DNA of 64,000 bases from Naematelia aurantialba (GCA_021527695.1 JAKFAO010000011.1:1-64000), one strand, 5' to 3'. Positions 11,944 through 24,369 are shown, counted from the first letter of the stretch. Program-made: numbers and translations. The notes: generated by a model from the letters alone, not told the origin.

Positions 11944-13191
11944 CTATGTGCAAACCTCTAAAGGTATTTTAACACCTCCTTCCTCTAGAAGTCTACCGTA
12001 ATGCTCCACTCGTCTGTGCTTGCCCAAGTTGAAGGTTCGCTCTTTACCTTGCGTGCACTCGTCCAGGTCGATCTCGGCGATGACAAGCTCATCATCCTCA
12101 GTTTTCGACTCGGCCACGATGTGCCCTTCTGGATCCACTATCATTGAACCCGGAATCAGGGGATGTACACCGTCATCGACTCCGGAACGACCGGCAGTTA
12201 TACAGAACACTGTCATGTAAGTGACAGGCATAATCAGAGGCGCTGTCAAGAGCTCACTGGAGTTCGTGTATGCATGCGCTTGCACGACCACTACCGACGT
12301 GAGCTCCACGCCTGTATGAAGCTCGAGGACTCACACTTGTGGTGGAACATTGCCTCTTCATACGCCTTTGCCCTGGTGATGTCCTGATTTCCGCCCCATA
12401 ATTTGGGAGCATAGGCCGTGGTGTTCTGGAAATTTCAGACCTCGAGTCTCATGCCCCCGGCATGGACTCACGTAACCGCAGCATATTATCTCCACGCCTT
12501 GCAGACCGTAGCACCGCCACGCTTCTGCCCATCTTCTATCATTGCAGATGAGTTGCCCAATAATTGGGCTGCTTCCACCACACAAGGCTCCGAGCGAGGT
12601 TGCACGGAATGCCTGGAAGCCATAATCACCTGGAAGGAAGTACCGCTTTTCGAGCTGATTGGTGGTATTTGGATCGGTGTCAAACGGCTCGACGGCACCT
12701 GGGAGGTGCACCTGTAGTGGTGAGCTTTTACGCTCTCACGGGAGGGCAGGGCTCGACAGACCTTGCGGTACTTGTTCAAGACTTGTCCCGTCTCGCCAGA
12801 CACATACACCGCGGTGTTATATCTCCCCGTGCCAGTATCTTCTCCGTAGCCGATCTGCACATCCACGGAAAGCTCCTTGGCTCGAGCAAAGAACGCTTTG
12901 ACATTTTCCCCCTCGGTCACGGGCTCTGCCGTCTCAAAGTACGAGGCGAGTTCCTTTTCATCGGTGATATAGTATCGCGGAAAGAAGGTTGTGAAAGTGG
13001 TCTCCGCTATGTACTCGTAAATCTATAGCCCTACGGGGAACGCAAAACGACGAACGGAAGACGACCAGCTTCACGCCAACTTTGGCGGCGTCCTCGAGAA
13101 GCTTGATGAGTCTGAGGAGAACCTCTGCACGGGGTGTGGTTCGATGAACGGCGCCCACTTGCGCGGCTGCGACTTTGAGCGTTCGAGACAT
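11944..13191 (-). CDS. N-carbamoyl-D-amino-acid hydrolase (nitrilase superfamily)
   Basis: Hydrolyses N-carbamoyl amino acids to amino acid, CO2 and ammonia. Six exons: 13191-13056, 13006-12762, 12711-12472, 12425-12335, 12290-12258, 12209-11944, giving 336 aa. The nitrilase Glu-Lys-Cys triad is visible: Glu in VVFPETTFTTFFPR, Lys in KYRKVHLPG, and Cys in QLICNDRRWAEAWR. NDRRW and the C-terminal FNLGKHRRVEHYG are typical of the D-carbamoylase branch rather than plain nitrilases or beta-ureidopropionase. The region between RATSLGAL and IIGQLIC is a little divergent but open. The gene is divergent from the Zn2Cys6 regulator at 14321, which may control it. Stereospecificity is inferred from the family branch. 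Confidence 0.86.
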
Positions 13192-14320
13192 GGGCAATGC
13201 CTTTCGAACGTTTCGAGGGCAGTCGACAAGCCACAAAGCATAGACTGAGCAGCAAAGACACCCAAAACGCAGAGTCGCGATATTGCAATTGTGCCGTCGG
13301 CGAAGCAACGGCCAACTTTTGCTACCCATTCTTGTCGACTCGACGCCATTCTCCTCTAAAGATCATTGACAGCTCACAGTCTAGAAGGGTTGCAAAGCTG
13401 GTAGCCAGTCGGTTTGTCGCGGTATGACGGAAAGGACTGCTACGCCCGATGATCGAGGTTGGTGATCTACCTCGGAGGATTTCCTCGTTGATGACTTGGC
13501 TTTCGAGGTTCTGCTTGACGAGTGGAGAAAGGAGGGCGAGCAACGGGCTTTGATGAAATCAGGCAGACGGCAGTAAGGTCTACCTGAGCAGAGGACAATT
13601 GCTCCAATTCAAAGCGTCGCAGGTGAGAACGGGTTGCATGAGACAGGTTGGAGGTCTGGGTGGGGGCGAGAGAGGGTTGAGGAGCCATGAGATACCGAGG
13701 GTAACGGGGAGGCGCAGATTGGGGGAAGACGTGAAGCCAATGTTTGGTACCCGTATTAGCCCCGTTCAGACACCAACGAGAACACTGTCAAGCGGGCTTT
13801 GGAAATCTGCGCACCTCACACCCGCTCACCTCTCTCCTCGAAGAGCCCGCTGGACGGCATGACGGTGTCGAGTCTGCTTGGTTTTTGCCCTTCCTGTAAG
13901 AGAGGTATCCGTCTTGAATCCGGTGCAGACATACAGACAAGCACGAGTAGCGTGTCGGTGTTGTGCAACTATGGGCATAGAGTGGCTGGATAGCAGAGTT
14001 GTTGGGACACAGCAGTACATGCGTGGGGGAACCGGAGTACCACGTAAATATAATCAGCTGGGATCCTGGCTTGCTTCTCGTGCATCAGAGCACATTCCCA
14101 AGAGTACTCTTAGTCATATCCGGGTGAGACGATATGCTTCCTTGTATGGTAGGGATGATAGTACCCTTGGTCCTCCTGACCAAGCCGTTCTTATCCGACC
14201 ACTGCTACTGCTGCTGTTCTCTCGTCTATTTCTCCGTCCTCTTCTTCCTCCCTCTACTTTTCCCCTCCTTCGTCCCCACGCTCTCCTCTCTTCGCTGGTG
14301 CTTTCTTGTTCCGATTATTC
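13192..14320. promoter_or_regulatory. Divergent promoter, carbamoylase / Zn2Cys6 regulator
   Basis: A 1.1-kb gap between outward-facing genes. Its right third (about 14195-14420) is a strong pyrimidine tract running into the regulator start, a usual feature of highly transcribed fungal leaders. Short open frames here show no family similarity. Confidence 0.45.
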
Positions 14321-16971
14321 ATGGACAGTTCTCCCTCCAGTCCTCCTCACCACGTACATCATTCCTCCTCTGTCACATCGTTCCCCTCAACAGAGATATC
14401 ACAAGGGACTTCCTCTCTTGTAGAGCACCGCTCAATGCAATCACAACAACAGATCTCGCTCCAACACACCCCACTGACAGGGGGCCGTCTGCCCCGATCG
14501 CGTAAAGACCGACCTTGCGATCGATGTCGTCGAGGAAAGGCGCGTTGCTCGATTGGACCTTCTGGACCACCATGCGTTCACTGTCGAGAGACTCTCAAGG
14601 AATGTACCTTTCAACTCGCACCTCCACCCCGCAAAAGTCGGTCTACACCAGTCGGGCAGTCGGATGGTGTCCAGCCTAAGGCTCATCAGGCGAGCAACAA
14701 GCGAAGGCGCTCCCCGTCTCAGGGCGGGGATCATTCGGTTGCAACGTCGTCGGCAAGCCGTGATCTACGAGAGAGAGTGGCAGACCGACTCTCCAGCTCT
14801 AGTTCCCCACTTTGGCTCCCTTCAACGGCCGACACGGTCTCACTCGCCAACGAGATGGATGCGGAGAAAGGCTCTTCCGGTCTCGATGTGCTGGCGTCAG
14901 CAGTGCCGATTTTTGATCATCTGGCAGATCCGGACACGTACGAATCACACGGTAAGTCATTCGTCTCCTCGCAGGCTTGTCGCTTACGACATCTTCAGTA
15001 CTGACTAATCCTGTAACGGATGACCTCTTGCCGATCATGGATCACGAGAATAAGACCAAGCAAGGTGTCAATCAACGACGTCGTCCTGCCCAAGCTCATG
15101 CCAAGCAGATCGTAAGTATTTTGCAAGGTCTCACATGCACTTACAGCACTAGTCGTCGGACCCGAGTGGGCCTATCTTCGTGGTCATGCATCCCCGGCCT
15201 GACCGTATGTTCCTACCCACGCTATCCAACCACTTGGCTGATCGATTCAGCATCCCTGCTGCCTCGCCCAGGAGTGAGAGGTTTATCTCATCTCCGATCG
15301 CTTCTTGAACATCATCCATCTCGACTACAGGAGACTGATCTCCTCGGGGCCTACTACCGACACGTCCATCCTGCCTTATCTGTCCTCCCTTCACATGCAA
15401 CAAACGGGACAGACGTTGAATTGCCGCCTCATCTCCTCTCACTAGTCTTAGCCACTGCATTATCCCACTCCAAGGCAACTCGACCGCTCGCTCCGTTGGC
15501 CGCTGCACTCCTCTTGAATGCTGCTGAGCACGGACCAGGCGCCTACAACTTGATCACAGTGTCGGCCGGGGTACTAGAGTTGGGTAGTCGGCCAGCGATG
15601 AGCAGCCAAACAGCCTACTTGCATCTGGCTAGGGTAAATGCATCCGTTCTGAGCAACTGAGTCTCAAATTGCTGATAGCATCAGACAATTGCTGCGGCTC
15701 AGCTTCTGGGTCTCCATCTGAATCCCCAGAGATGGTCGATTGCAGCATGGGAACGGGATTTGAGGGTTAGATTGTGGTGGCACCTAGAGATACACGATGC
15801 GTGGATGTCATTTTGTAAGCACAAACCCCATCTGCCATTTCCGCCTAGCAGCTTGAATCTTCATCTCTCCTACGCATCTCGCTGATCTCACAGTGAACTC
15901 TCGCCCCAGTCACATCCAGGCGCAGAATTCCAGCGTGCCCCTTCCGACATTTTCTAACGTTCTTCTCGCGTCCTGCGCTCACTCCTCAGCGTCGTCTGAC
16001 TCGGCCCGCTCGTTCATCGCATCCTGCCGGCTCTCTCGACTGGTGCGAAGACTCCAAGCTGGCGTGTGTACATTGGGTGCTGTTGATGGAAAGACGACGG
16101 AGGAGCGGAAGGAGGTGGTCAAGGAGCTGATGGACAAAGTGGAGCCGATATGGACAGAGTGGAAAGCGTCCCTGACAGAGTCCAAGCCCACAGGCGTATG
16201 TAAGTCCATCCCTTGCTTTGGCCCCACGAAGACAGATCTCATGGGACTTCAAGGCTCCTTCTTGATCACATTGCTCGGCTTCCGATGCATGCTCCGCCGC
16301 ATTCACATCGAGCTCGAATATGGGTTGGGAGGCATGTTCACCCTCTCGGATGATGAACTCGAACCATTCACCGAATGTGTCGAGTTCGTCGCTAACCTGA
16401 AGGAGGCGGACCTCGATGGATATTTCTTGATCTGTCAGTACTTGTCCTACTGCTGAGCGACCTGACCCTCGCAGACACGTCGCACATTCTCTCGTCCGTC
16501 CTTTCGTCGCTGATTCGATTCTCCCTGGTCTCGGCCACATCCCCGGCCTCTCATACTCCCGCTCCTGCACTCATCGCTCGCCTCGTACGCTCTCTACATA
16601 CCTACCAATCCGTCCACTTGTGGGACCTCGCCATTCCTGCGTTACATCGGGCGGCGGCCGTATCTGAACGCCTGAGGTCGAACAGTGACTCGGACGTGAG
16701 TGGCGAGGTCGAGCACCAGGCGCTATGTGATGCGCTCAAAGGCAGCACGGAGTCGACGCCAGCAGACTTGGATGTCAGTTTACCCCCAGAGGCCAATCTG
16801 TCGGGCGTAAACTTCGATATTGGACTGGGCGGTCTTCAGCATGGCCAAGACCTGCAAGGCTTGATTGGTGAAGCTGCGCAGATGAACGGGATGTCGGGAG
16901 ACCCAGAGATGATCTGGGATTGGAGCACCTTTGATTTCTCCTTTCCCCTGCAGGGGTTGTCTGCAGCTTGA
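14321..16971 (+). CDS. Zn2Cys6 transcription factor
   Basis: A nuclear binuclear-zinc-cluster regulator. Exons: 14321-14951, 14999-15111, 15153-15204, 15251-15633, 15685-15814, 15894-16433, 16475-16971, about 781 aa. The zinc cluster is near residue 67 onward: CDRCRRGKARC followed by CVHCRETLKEC, preceded by a basic stretch. The rest resembles the fungal-specific middle homology region: LLGAYYRHVHPALSVLP, then TIAAAQLLGLHLNPQRW, then NSRPSHIQAQNSSVPLP. A 36-nt GTAAGT...ACAG segment at 16200-16235 is in frame and may be a further intron (769 aa then). Placed between carbamoylase and hydantoinase genes, it is the natural candidate for a pathway-specific activator; that is inference. Confidence 0.88.
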
Positions 16972-17512
16972 TGGTCCCGAACCTGCCGATTCTGAACATC
17001 ATCGCTGCCAGTAGATCTACGCCGGCCTTTCCGTTGTTGCAAAGACAAGCTGGCTTCCCGCTTCAGCCAGACAAATTGTTCCCGCAACCGCAGACAGTAT
17101 GATGCTTCCTGTCTTGTGAACACTGGGCTGTCAGTTCAACTGCATGCCAACCGTTGATAGAGAGCGCTTGGCATAGCGAGAGGAGCAAGGCTGATCGAGC
17201 ATCCTCATCTTGCCAATATCCTTTGTGATGAACTTGCCACCAGATTGGGCGGTGTCCACAAAAGTGAAGGCGATGTTACCACTACTATATGCATTGCGAT
17301 TGCTCGCTAGCCGTGGGAATTTCGGAGCTTTCATCACCACCAGAGCGCTCTCGCCTGTGCCGGAGCGAAGCATGGCACAAGGAACCAAGGCGAGTGTACG
17401 GCCACAGAGCCTTCGCCGGCGGCCAAGGGGGCCAGCAGGGCCCCGTAGTCGGTCTAACGTCCTGTAATACTATTTTCACGATCCTTCCAGCCTTCACAGT
17501 GCACAATAAACA
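16972..17512. other. Intergenic: hydantoinase promoter
   Basis: 540 bp between the regulator stop and the hydantoinase start, in tandem orientation. No coding signal or repeat was recognised. Confidence 0.45.
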
Positions 17513-19386
17513 ATGTACAATCCCTTTGAATTTGACTTGATCATCAAGAACGGCATCGTCGTGACTGCCTCGGTGAGTCACCACCAACAAACAAGTCGGA
17601 CGAAACCAGCTGACAGCGACATCGCCAACCCAGGACGAGGCGGCATGTGATATCGGCGTCAAAGACGGTATAGTTGTGTGCTTGGGCAAGGGTCTTCCAG
17701 TGCCCGGTAATTGCCAGGTCATTGATGCACAGGGGGCATATGTCACCGTGAGTCTGGTTCTGAATGGCGTGGTAAGTACTAATGAGGTACCTTGAACAGC
17801 CCGGGGGCGTCGACTCGCATGTTCATATTGGTCAATCTGCCAGTGGAGCGCGGTCTGCTGACGACTGGACAACTGGCACACGGGGTGCCATTTCTGGTGG
17901 AACAACAACGGTCGTTGCATTTGCTGTCCAAGCTAGAGGGAAGAGCGCGATGGAGGCGGTAGAAGCGTATTACGAGCTCGCCAAGGACAAGGCACATTGC
18001 GACTATTCGTACCACTGTATCGTGACCAGTCCGACGCAGAAGGTGATCAAAGAGGAGATCCCGAGGATGGTCGACTTTGGCATTTCGTCAATAAAGGTGA
18101 GCCTGTGCATCCTAATATGTGGCTAACGGGTCACGCAGATCTACATGACCTATCCCCTTCTGAAGCTCAACGACCGCGAGATGCTCGATATCCTGTGTGC
18201 GGCCCGAAGGACAGGTGTAACCACCATGGTGCACGCTGAAAATGCCGATATCATCGACTGGGTGACCGAGCAGCTCCTCGAGCGAGGCATGGTCGAGCCA
18301 TGGCATCACGGTACCTCTCGTCCCCAAATCGTCGAGAACGAAGCAACCAACCGAGCCATTGCGCTGGCAGAGGTCGTCGACGCTCCTATGCTTATCGTTC
18401 ACGTCAGTACTGCAGACGCCACCAAATACATCCGGAAAGCGCAGACAAAGGGTTTGCCAATATACGGAGAGACATGCCCCCACTTCGCCCTGCTCACCGC
18501 GGAGAAGATGGAAGCACCTGGTTTCGAAGGGTTCTTTCGATCCCCTTTCGAGGAATGCCCACTGACGAGGTTAGGGCAAAGTGCGTATGTGCCCCTCCCT
18601 TACGAACCGACCCACTGGAAAGGGAGGCCATCTGGGATGGCATCGCGAACGGGACGTTCACCGTGGTCTCTTCTGACCACGCGCCTTACAACTATTACGA
18701 CGAAAAGGGGAAGCAAGTGAGCAATCATCAGCTGAAGGATCCGCTGCAATCCTAGCTGACTAGACTTCTCTTAGTTGGGACTGATCAACAACCCCACAAA
18801 GAACGAGCGGGGCAACTTCAAGCACATTCCGAATGGGCTGCCTGGAGTATGCACGCGAACACCTCTACTCTGGTCCGAAGGGGTTCTCAAGGGGAGAATT
18901 AGTCCGAGCAAATTTGTCGAACTCAACTCGACCAACGCGGCGAAGCTTTACGGTTCGTGCATGCCAACTACAAGCACTGTGATGGTGAACGTCAAGCTAA
19001 CAATTCAGGAATGTACCCTAAGAAGGGCACGATCCAACCAGGCTCCGACGCCGATCTCATCATCTGGCGTTCAGAGTCGTCTCGCAAACCGATCACGATC
19101 CGACAAGAGGACCTGCATCACGGGGCCGATTACACGCCGTATGAGAACATGCAAGTGGGAGATTGGCCGAGGTTGGTAATCTTGCGGGGACAGGTAGCGT
19201 ACGATGGAGATACAAATAAAGTCTTGAGTAAGGTCGGGCAGGGGGAGTTCATCAAGCGGACACTATCGTCTTTGCCGTGAGTTGAGACATGCACCGTGGT
19301 CAAAGATGGCGGCTGACGTGATGCGCAGAGGGCCAAAGGGAAAGAGCGCGGCATGGCTTAACGGTTTCGACCCTTATGAGTCTTGA
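17513..19386 (+). CDS. D-hydantoinase / dihydropyrimidinase
   Basis: A cyclic amidohydrolase that opens hydantoin or dihydropyrimidine rings to N-carbamoyl amino acids. Eight exons: 17513-17572, 17634-17747, 17800-18096, 18139-18530, 18575-18716, 18775-18952, 19009-19276, 19329-19386, giving 502 aa. Metal ligands appear in order: DSHVHIGQ, the carbamylated Lys in SSIKIYMTY, the His of MVHAENADI, the His of LIVHVSTADAT, and the Asp of VVSSDHAPY. GFEGAKCVCAPPLR and SEGVLKGRISPSKFVELNSTNAAKLYG are diagnostic. The first ligand pair reads HVH rather than the common HTH. The gene is close to the bacterial-type hydantoinase branch, and with the racemase and carbamoylase completes a hydantoin route. 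A role in pyrimidine breakdown alone is the alternative. Confidence 0.9.
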
Positions 19387-19644
19387 GTAGATACTTTGTT
19401 GGGGGGATGCAAGCCTTACATGCAATGTCATCTCATTCACTGCCTGGTTCCCTATGTTCGGAGCACCGACGAGACCGCCTCGATAAGGCCGTTGCGTTCC
19501 CTGAGAAGAGTTTGCCGGCGGCGAGTAAGCGGCAAACCAATGCCCAGACACCCTTACTCTAAAGTATTTTATAACCCTCCGCCCTTGCGGAGAGATCCTG
19601 CATCCGACCAGGGGATAAGCCGTTCGGCTCACAAGTCAAACATC

Positions 19645-20858
19645 ATGGCGCCCATTGCCACCGCTGACATGTCTGTCCCGTCCAGCACTACCCACCAGAG
19701 CACGGCCGACTTGTCCAAGAACCCGCTCGAACGCACTTGGCGCGGGAACAAGCAGGGCACGCTGAGTATCCAAGGATACCCTGCATTCTACAACGCGACG
19801 GATGAAGAGGGGCTGTTACAGAAGAGACAGTGGATCAAGGAGCACTTGGCTTGCGCTTTTCGCTTTTGGGGGAAATTGGGATATGGAGAGGGTATCAGGT
19901 TAGTTCCAGGTGACATCGGTCCTGGTTGGTATACTAATGTCTGATGTAGTGGCCACATTACAGTCCGGGATCCAATCCTGAGGGATCATTTCTGGATGAA
20001 TCCATTTGGAACTCACTTTTCTGCGATGACGGTATCTAAGTTGGTCCTGGTTACGCCTGATGGCTACGTTCATCCGACTCTCGGCGCTCAGCTGCCCATC
20101 AACGTGAGCCCTCATTGTCTTGCACCGAGTATACCCCCCTGTGATTTTGTGATGAAGCGAGCGGAATGCAGGCGCTGAGATGAGCCAGATGGCCGGCTTT
20201 TACATTCACTCTGCCATCCACCACGCTCGGCCAGAGGTCGAGGCGGCCGGACATTGTCATTCCCTCCACGGCAAAGCCTGGTCTGCATTTGGCCGGCCTG
20301 TCGATATCACTACGCAAGACTCATGTCTATTTTATGACAACCAGGCTGTGTATCATAACTTTGGGGGGATCGTGAGTCTCATTCGGCGATCGTGCAGACC
20401 CACCACTTCGCTGTCCAATGTTTTATGTCCGATAGCTTTGGCATCGTTCCTGTTAACTCACGCACATTAATCTTCCAGGTCCTCGCCGCCGAGGAAGGCC
20501 GAAACATCGCTGCTGCTCTAGGCCCTCGTAACAAGTGTTGTATCCTTCAGAATCATGGACTCCTTACCCTGGGTGCGACAGTGGACGAATGCGCATATCT
20601 GTTCTCGGCTCTCGACAAACAATGCAGGGTTCAACTCATGCTCGAGGCGGCCGAGGCTAGTGGTATTAAGAAGACGGTAATCGCGGACCAAGACGCCGAA
20701 TTTACGGCCAATACGATTCAATAGTGAGTCTGCCTGCCCGATATGCTGTTCTATAGTTGAGAACGAAGACTGACGGAGCCAGCCACGAGAACGTCTACTA
20801 TAATCTCCATCCCGAGGTCGAGCTCATCAAGGAACAAGAACCAGGTGTTCTTCTTTGA
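19645..20858 (+). CDS. Class II aldolase/adducin-domain protein
   Basis: A zinc-dependent class II aldolase fold, cytosolic. Five exons: 19645-19898, 19950-20103, 20189-20371, 20479-20723, 20783-20858, giving 303 aa. Visible features: GISGHITVRDP at the start of the domain, a zinc-binding HxH in AGHCHSLHGKAWS, and ILQNHGLLTLG supplying the further His. The N-terminal 60 residues, with LERTWRG and GYPAF, are typical of fungal members. Family reactions are aldol cleavages or decarboxylations of small sugar acids; the substrate here is unknown. It lies tandem 258 bp behind the hydantoinase. The C-terminal end is short, so another small exon is possible. Confidence 0.83.
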
Positions 20859-21150
20859 TCTTATACTCGTTAGAAGCATAGAGATGTAACTGTTAACCAT
20901 GTGGTTTGATCACAACATGATGCAAGCATACATTTGCAAACAGCAATGAAGCGAACCACCAGATGATAGATATGATAGTCTGGGGTCAAGTTGTTCCAGT
21001 GATGCCGGAGCTCCCGTCGGACGTGATCCTTCCGTCTACTTTGATAGTGGGCAGTGTGTGAGATGGAGACGTTTGTGGTGGGATATACGTTTTGATTCTC
21101 TCTACCTCACTATCGAACACGACGGCAGCCGCTCTGACTCTAGAACAATC

Positions 21151-22755
21151 ATGACGGAGACAAGATTTGGCCGTCCGATGCGCTACGATCCCACTTCTGA
21201 GAACGAAAAAGAGGTCCCACTGCCCTCGGAACCACAGGTGATTCTCGCTCCTAATGTCATCATGCAGCCACCCTTGACACGTCTGGGCTTTGGTCCCTCT
21301 CTCGTCTTACTGCTTCCCAATGTGTCTGGGCCACCAGCAATAACGGACGCAACTCCTACTACTGCTCAGATCGACCCGGAACCAGTTCAGAAATGGGCTG
21401 AAGAAGGCTTCTGCGTTATGGCCATCTATGCAACAAAGGGCCAGGAAGAAGAATGGTCATTCGAGAAAGCGCTGGAGGAGGGCTTGCCTCTGCTGAAGAG
21501 CTGGCATAATACCAACGATCTGGGTGCGGTGACAGACAAGGTGGCGATGATCAGTAACTGTGATCCATCCTTGCCGACATGACATCTGACGCTCACCGTC
21601 TCGTAGTCTATGATCACAGCATCTTACCTGCCTCGCTCCCGTCCTTGAATCTGCCCGTTCAGGTCCTCGTGTCATTTGCACTAGATACAAGCAGCCGCGT
21701 CACTCCACATCCGACGATCCCGACGCTCCTGCAGACTTGCTCGTCCTCTTTCGCACCATCAGCTCCGGCAGTCGCCGGCCGTCATCGATCCTACGTATAC
21801 GAAAACCAGGGCGATTCATGCTTCTGTATCCCTGGCAGTCATGGCTACACATACAACCAAGCCAGTATCGCACACGCTAGGAGTCTTAGCTGGATCAAAA
21901 CGAAGATGAATGGACCGTGGTTTGACCTGGAGGCACTGTGGGAGGAGCACACAGGTGACATCGTCTGATGTGAAACTGTGACTTGGGCTGACCGAAGGAG
22001 GCCATGAATTCTTCACTAGAAGTGTCGCAAAAACTATGAGTGTACGTGCTGTCACCGCCTCCATCCTGCTGAACGAGAAGTACTGACGTCTTACTGCAGA
22101 CTATGGTAGCTGAGCCATACGTCAATGTTCGTCACCTTCCACAGGGCTCTGTCAACGCAAGTGCTGAGGTGCATGGCTCATTCAGCACATCCCGACCATC
22201 ACCGGCGGAGTGGGGAGGAAGAGTCTGACTGCCTTCTACCGCGACCACTTCATCTTGTGAGGCAAACAGGACGTTGTCCGATTAACATCCTGCTCACTCG
22301 CTCGCAGCTCCAATCCCCGTGATACCGTCCAGACGATGGTATCGCGCTGCGTGGGTTTGGATCGCATTGCCGAGGAATTCACCTTCTCCTTCACACACGA
22401 TCAAATGGTCGATTGGTTGCTACCAGGAGTACCTCCGACGGGGAAGAGGGTAGATGTCCCTATGAATGCGTTTGTGAGCATCAGAGGGGATCGTTTGTAT
22501 CACGAGCATATCTCCTGGTGAGCCCGACCGTTTCCGACTCTCCATTCCCCTACTGACCTGTCGCTCAGGGATCAAGCGACAGTGTATCGTCAAGTCGGCC
22601 TGCTGCCCACGCATACGGCATTTCAGAATAAGGACATGTCAGAGTCCAAGCTCCTCAGATTACCCACCAGTGATGGCACGGACGCCTCAAAGATGCTCGT
22701 CGCTGTGGGGGCCGTGAAAAGTAATCAGATGTTCGATTGGGGCATTGAAGAGTAG
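21151..22755 (+). CDS. Dienelactone-hydrolase-like / SnoaL-like fusion protein
   Basis: Seven exons: 21151-21553, 21607-21954, 22001-22041, 22100-22126, 22186-22256, 22308-22517, 22569-22755, giving 428 aa. Residues about 30-250 look like the dienelactone hydrolase alpha/beta fold (VILAPNVIMQPPLTRLG, WAEEGFCVMAIYATKGQ, PGSHGYTYN). The usual nucleophile elbow G-x-C-x-G is not seen where expected: the strand reads KVAMIIYDHSILP. The C-terminal part, from WFDLEALWEEH through FYRDHFIFSNPRDTVQT to RGDRLYHEHISWDQATVYRQ, resembles an NTF2/SnoaL-like domain. Such two-domain proteins are known in fungi. Hydrolase activity is doubtful; function unknown. Confidence 0.72.
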
Positions 22756-22858
22756 TAAACGGCAGATGGAGCTCTTCATTGGAGCCCTTTTCTTAATAGA
22801 CTGGACAGACGGTGTCCATGCAGGCAGAAATGCATAGCAGATCGTCGAGGCGAGACAT

Positions 22859-24049
22859 TTAGCTGTGCTCTCCTCGTACCGACTGGACAGCCTTTAGAGC
22901 CTCAGCATTCCAAACCCCTATGGCGACTGTATCTGCGCCTAGATTCATAAAGTCGAATCCCTGTTCTGCCCGTTGCAGCACCTGCTCGGGGGAGACACAA
23001 AACATGCCAGCGTACTTGCCAGCATCGTGAGCGGCTTTCAGGATGCGGGCGATCGCCGCCTGCACGAGGGGTTCGTTGGGATGGTTCAAGGGAGGAAGTC
23101 CCATCGAACTACACAGATCATTAGGACCGACGAAGAGTATATCTATAGCCATCGTGGCTGTCAGTCAGAGACGACTGAGCCGTCGTGAAGACTCGCCTAT
23201 GCCATCGACTTTGGCAATCTTTTCGCAATTCTCCAGACCTTCCTCTGTTTCGATCTGCACCGCCAAGAAGATTTGGTCATTGGCCTGCGCTAGGTAGTCG
23301 CCCATGCTCGACTTGAACAGAGCCGGGGCAAATGGTGACCCGGCACCACGCACGCCGTTCAACGCCGAGTACGAAGTAGCAGCGATGGACTCTGCTGTCG
23401 GTCTTGTTGCCCGAGGTGAGGGGAATCGACAATAAGACACGAATTTGCGGGCTTCAGCCTGAGAGATCGTATCAGATCAGCTCACGCTACCTCACCGATC
23501 TCATCAAGACAGAAGAAAAGGCTTACAGCGGGCATCATGGGGCAGAGGAGTCCATGGGCTAGGGAGGAAATTTAGTATTCTAGTGCGTGTGAGAACTTAT
23601 CATCAGACTAACCTCCGGTGTCTAGCGCTCTCTTGACCAAGAAGTTTTCGGGAGCCGGTAGTCTCACGATAGGGTTGCAGCGTTGGTTACCGATTGCAGC
23701 GACGAGCCTGTGCATCTCGGGATCATCAATATCCCCATGCTCCTGTTCCACTGTGTAAGCACAAGATCGCTACACCAGCAAGGCACTGACCGCCTCGACT
23801 AGAATGAAATCAAAGCCCATCGACGCCAACGACCTTGCCAGGTTGGCTCCTGGGAGTTGCATCCAGTAGCCTAAGGATCGCGGTCCATTAGAACCATGGA
23901 AGGTACTTGAGGCTCGGACACGTACCGATGACTGGCTTCTTAGTCTGTCCTTGTGCCACATTCCGGGTACGGCTCAGCAGTTTGTGGAGGCCAAATGGGG
24001 CGCTTGCGTTGCCCGACTCAGTGTAAACGGCGTGGTTGGAGTATGTCAT
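22859..24049 (-). CDS. HpcH/HpaI-family aldolase
   Basis: A class II pyruvate aldolase acting on 4-hydroxy-2-oxo acids. Six exons: 24049-23926, 23870-23791, 23742-23613, 23558-23527, 23458-23197, 23142-22859, giving 303 aa. Landmarks are FILVEAEHGDIDD, KRALDTGAHGLLCPMMPA, the metal-binding Glu in AVQIETEEGLENC, and VDGIDILFVGPNDL. The last junction uses a GC donor (intron 23196-23143) and restores VDGID-ILFVGPNDL exactly. About 20 extra residues lie between CRFPSPR and GVRGAGSPFAP compared with the usual CRFPP..G.RG..SPFA. The gene converges with the dienelactone-hydrolase-like gene (103 bp). Such aldolases finish aromatic or sugar-acid degradation. Confidence 0.85.
23143..23196 (-). other. 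GC-AG intron
   Basis: This is the only intron in the window where I needed a GC donor. The exon ends ...GGCATAG, the intron starts GCGAGT and ends CTATAG. Joining gives the invariant family sequence with no frame change. Confidence 0.7.
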
Positions 24050-24369
24050 GCCACAGTCTACATACGACGCAACTAGATGGCAGACGAGCTCAAGTCCTCA
24101 GCTGGAACGTTACATAGTGCGACTGCCGACGGAACTACGGACGGATCCATTCCGTGCTTCTAGGCGTGACGGCCACGGCAGCCGACTTACCATCTCGGAA
24201 GAAGCAATAATGTATCTGAAGAGCTTGCCAGACAAGGCCACTCTGTTCAACTCCACGGGAGCGATGCTCTAAGGCCACAGCTGACGCAGTGTCATGAGTT
24301 CTTACCCAGCAGGCCCCATGCATCCTTGTAGCTAGCTAAAAATGGAGGACGCATGCTGAACCGCAGCTA
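24050..24369. other. Intergenic spacer
   Basis: 320 bp between two minus-strand genes, containing the aldolase promoter and the 3' UTR of the regulator. Nothing further was recognised. Confidence 0.45.

Noticed and set aside
13878..14423. Plus-strand frame of 181 codons before the Zn2Cys6 factor
   Set aside because: Leu/Pro/Ser-rich text comes from the pyrimidine tract; it overlaps the true start at 14321 in another frame.
17513..19386. Reading the hydantoinase plus carbamoylase as a plain uracil-degradation pair
   Set aside because: Not excluded, but the nitrilase-family enzyme resembles the D-carbamoylase branch, no dihydropyrimidine dehydrogenase is nearby, and a hydantoin-racemase-family gene is.
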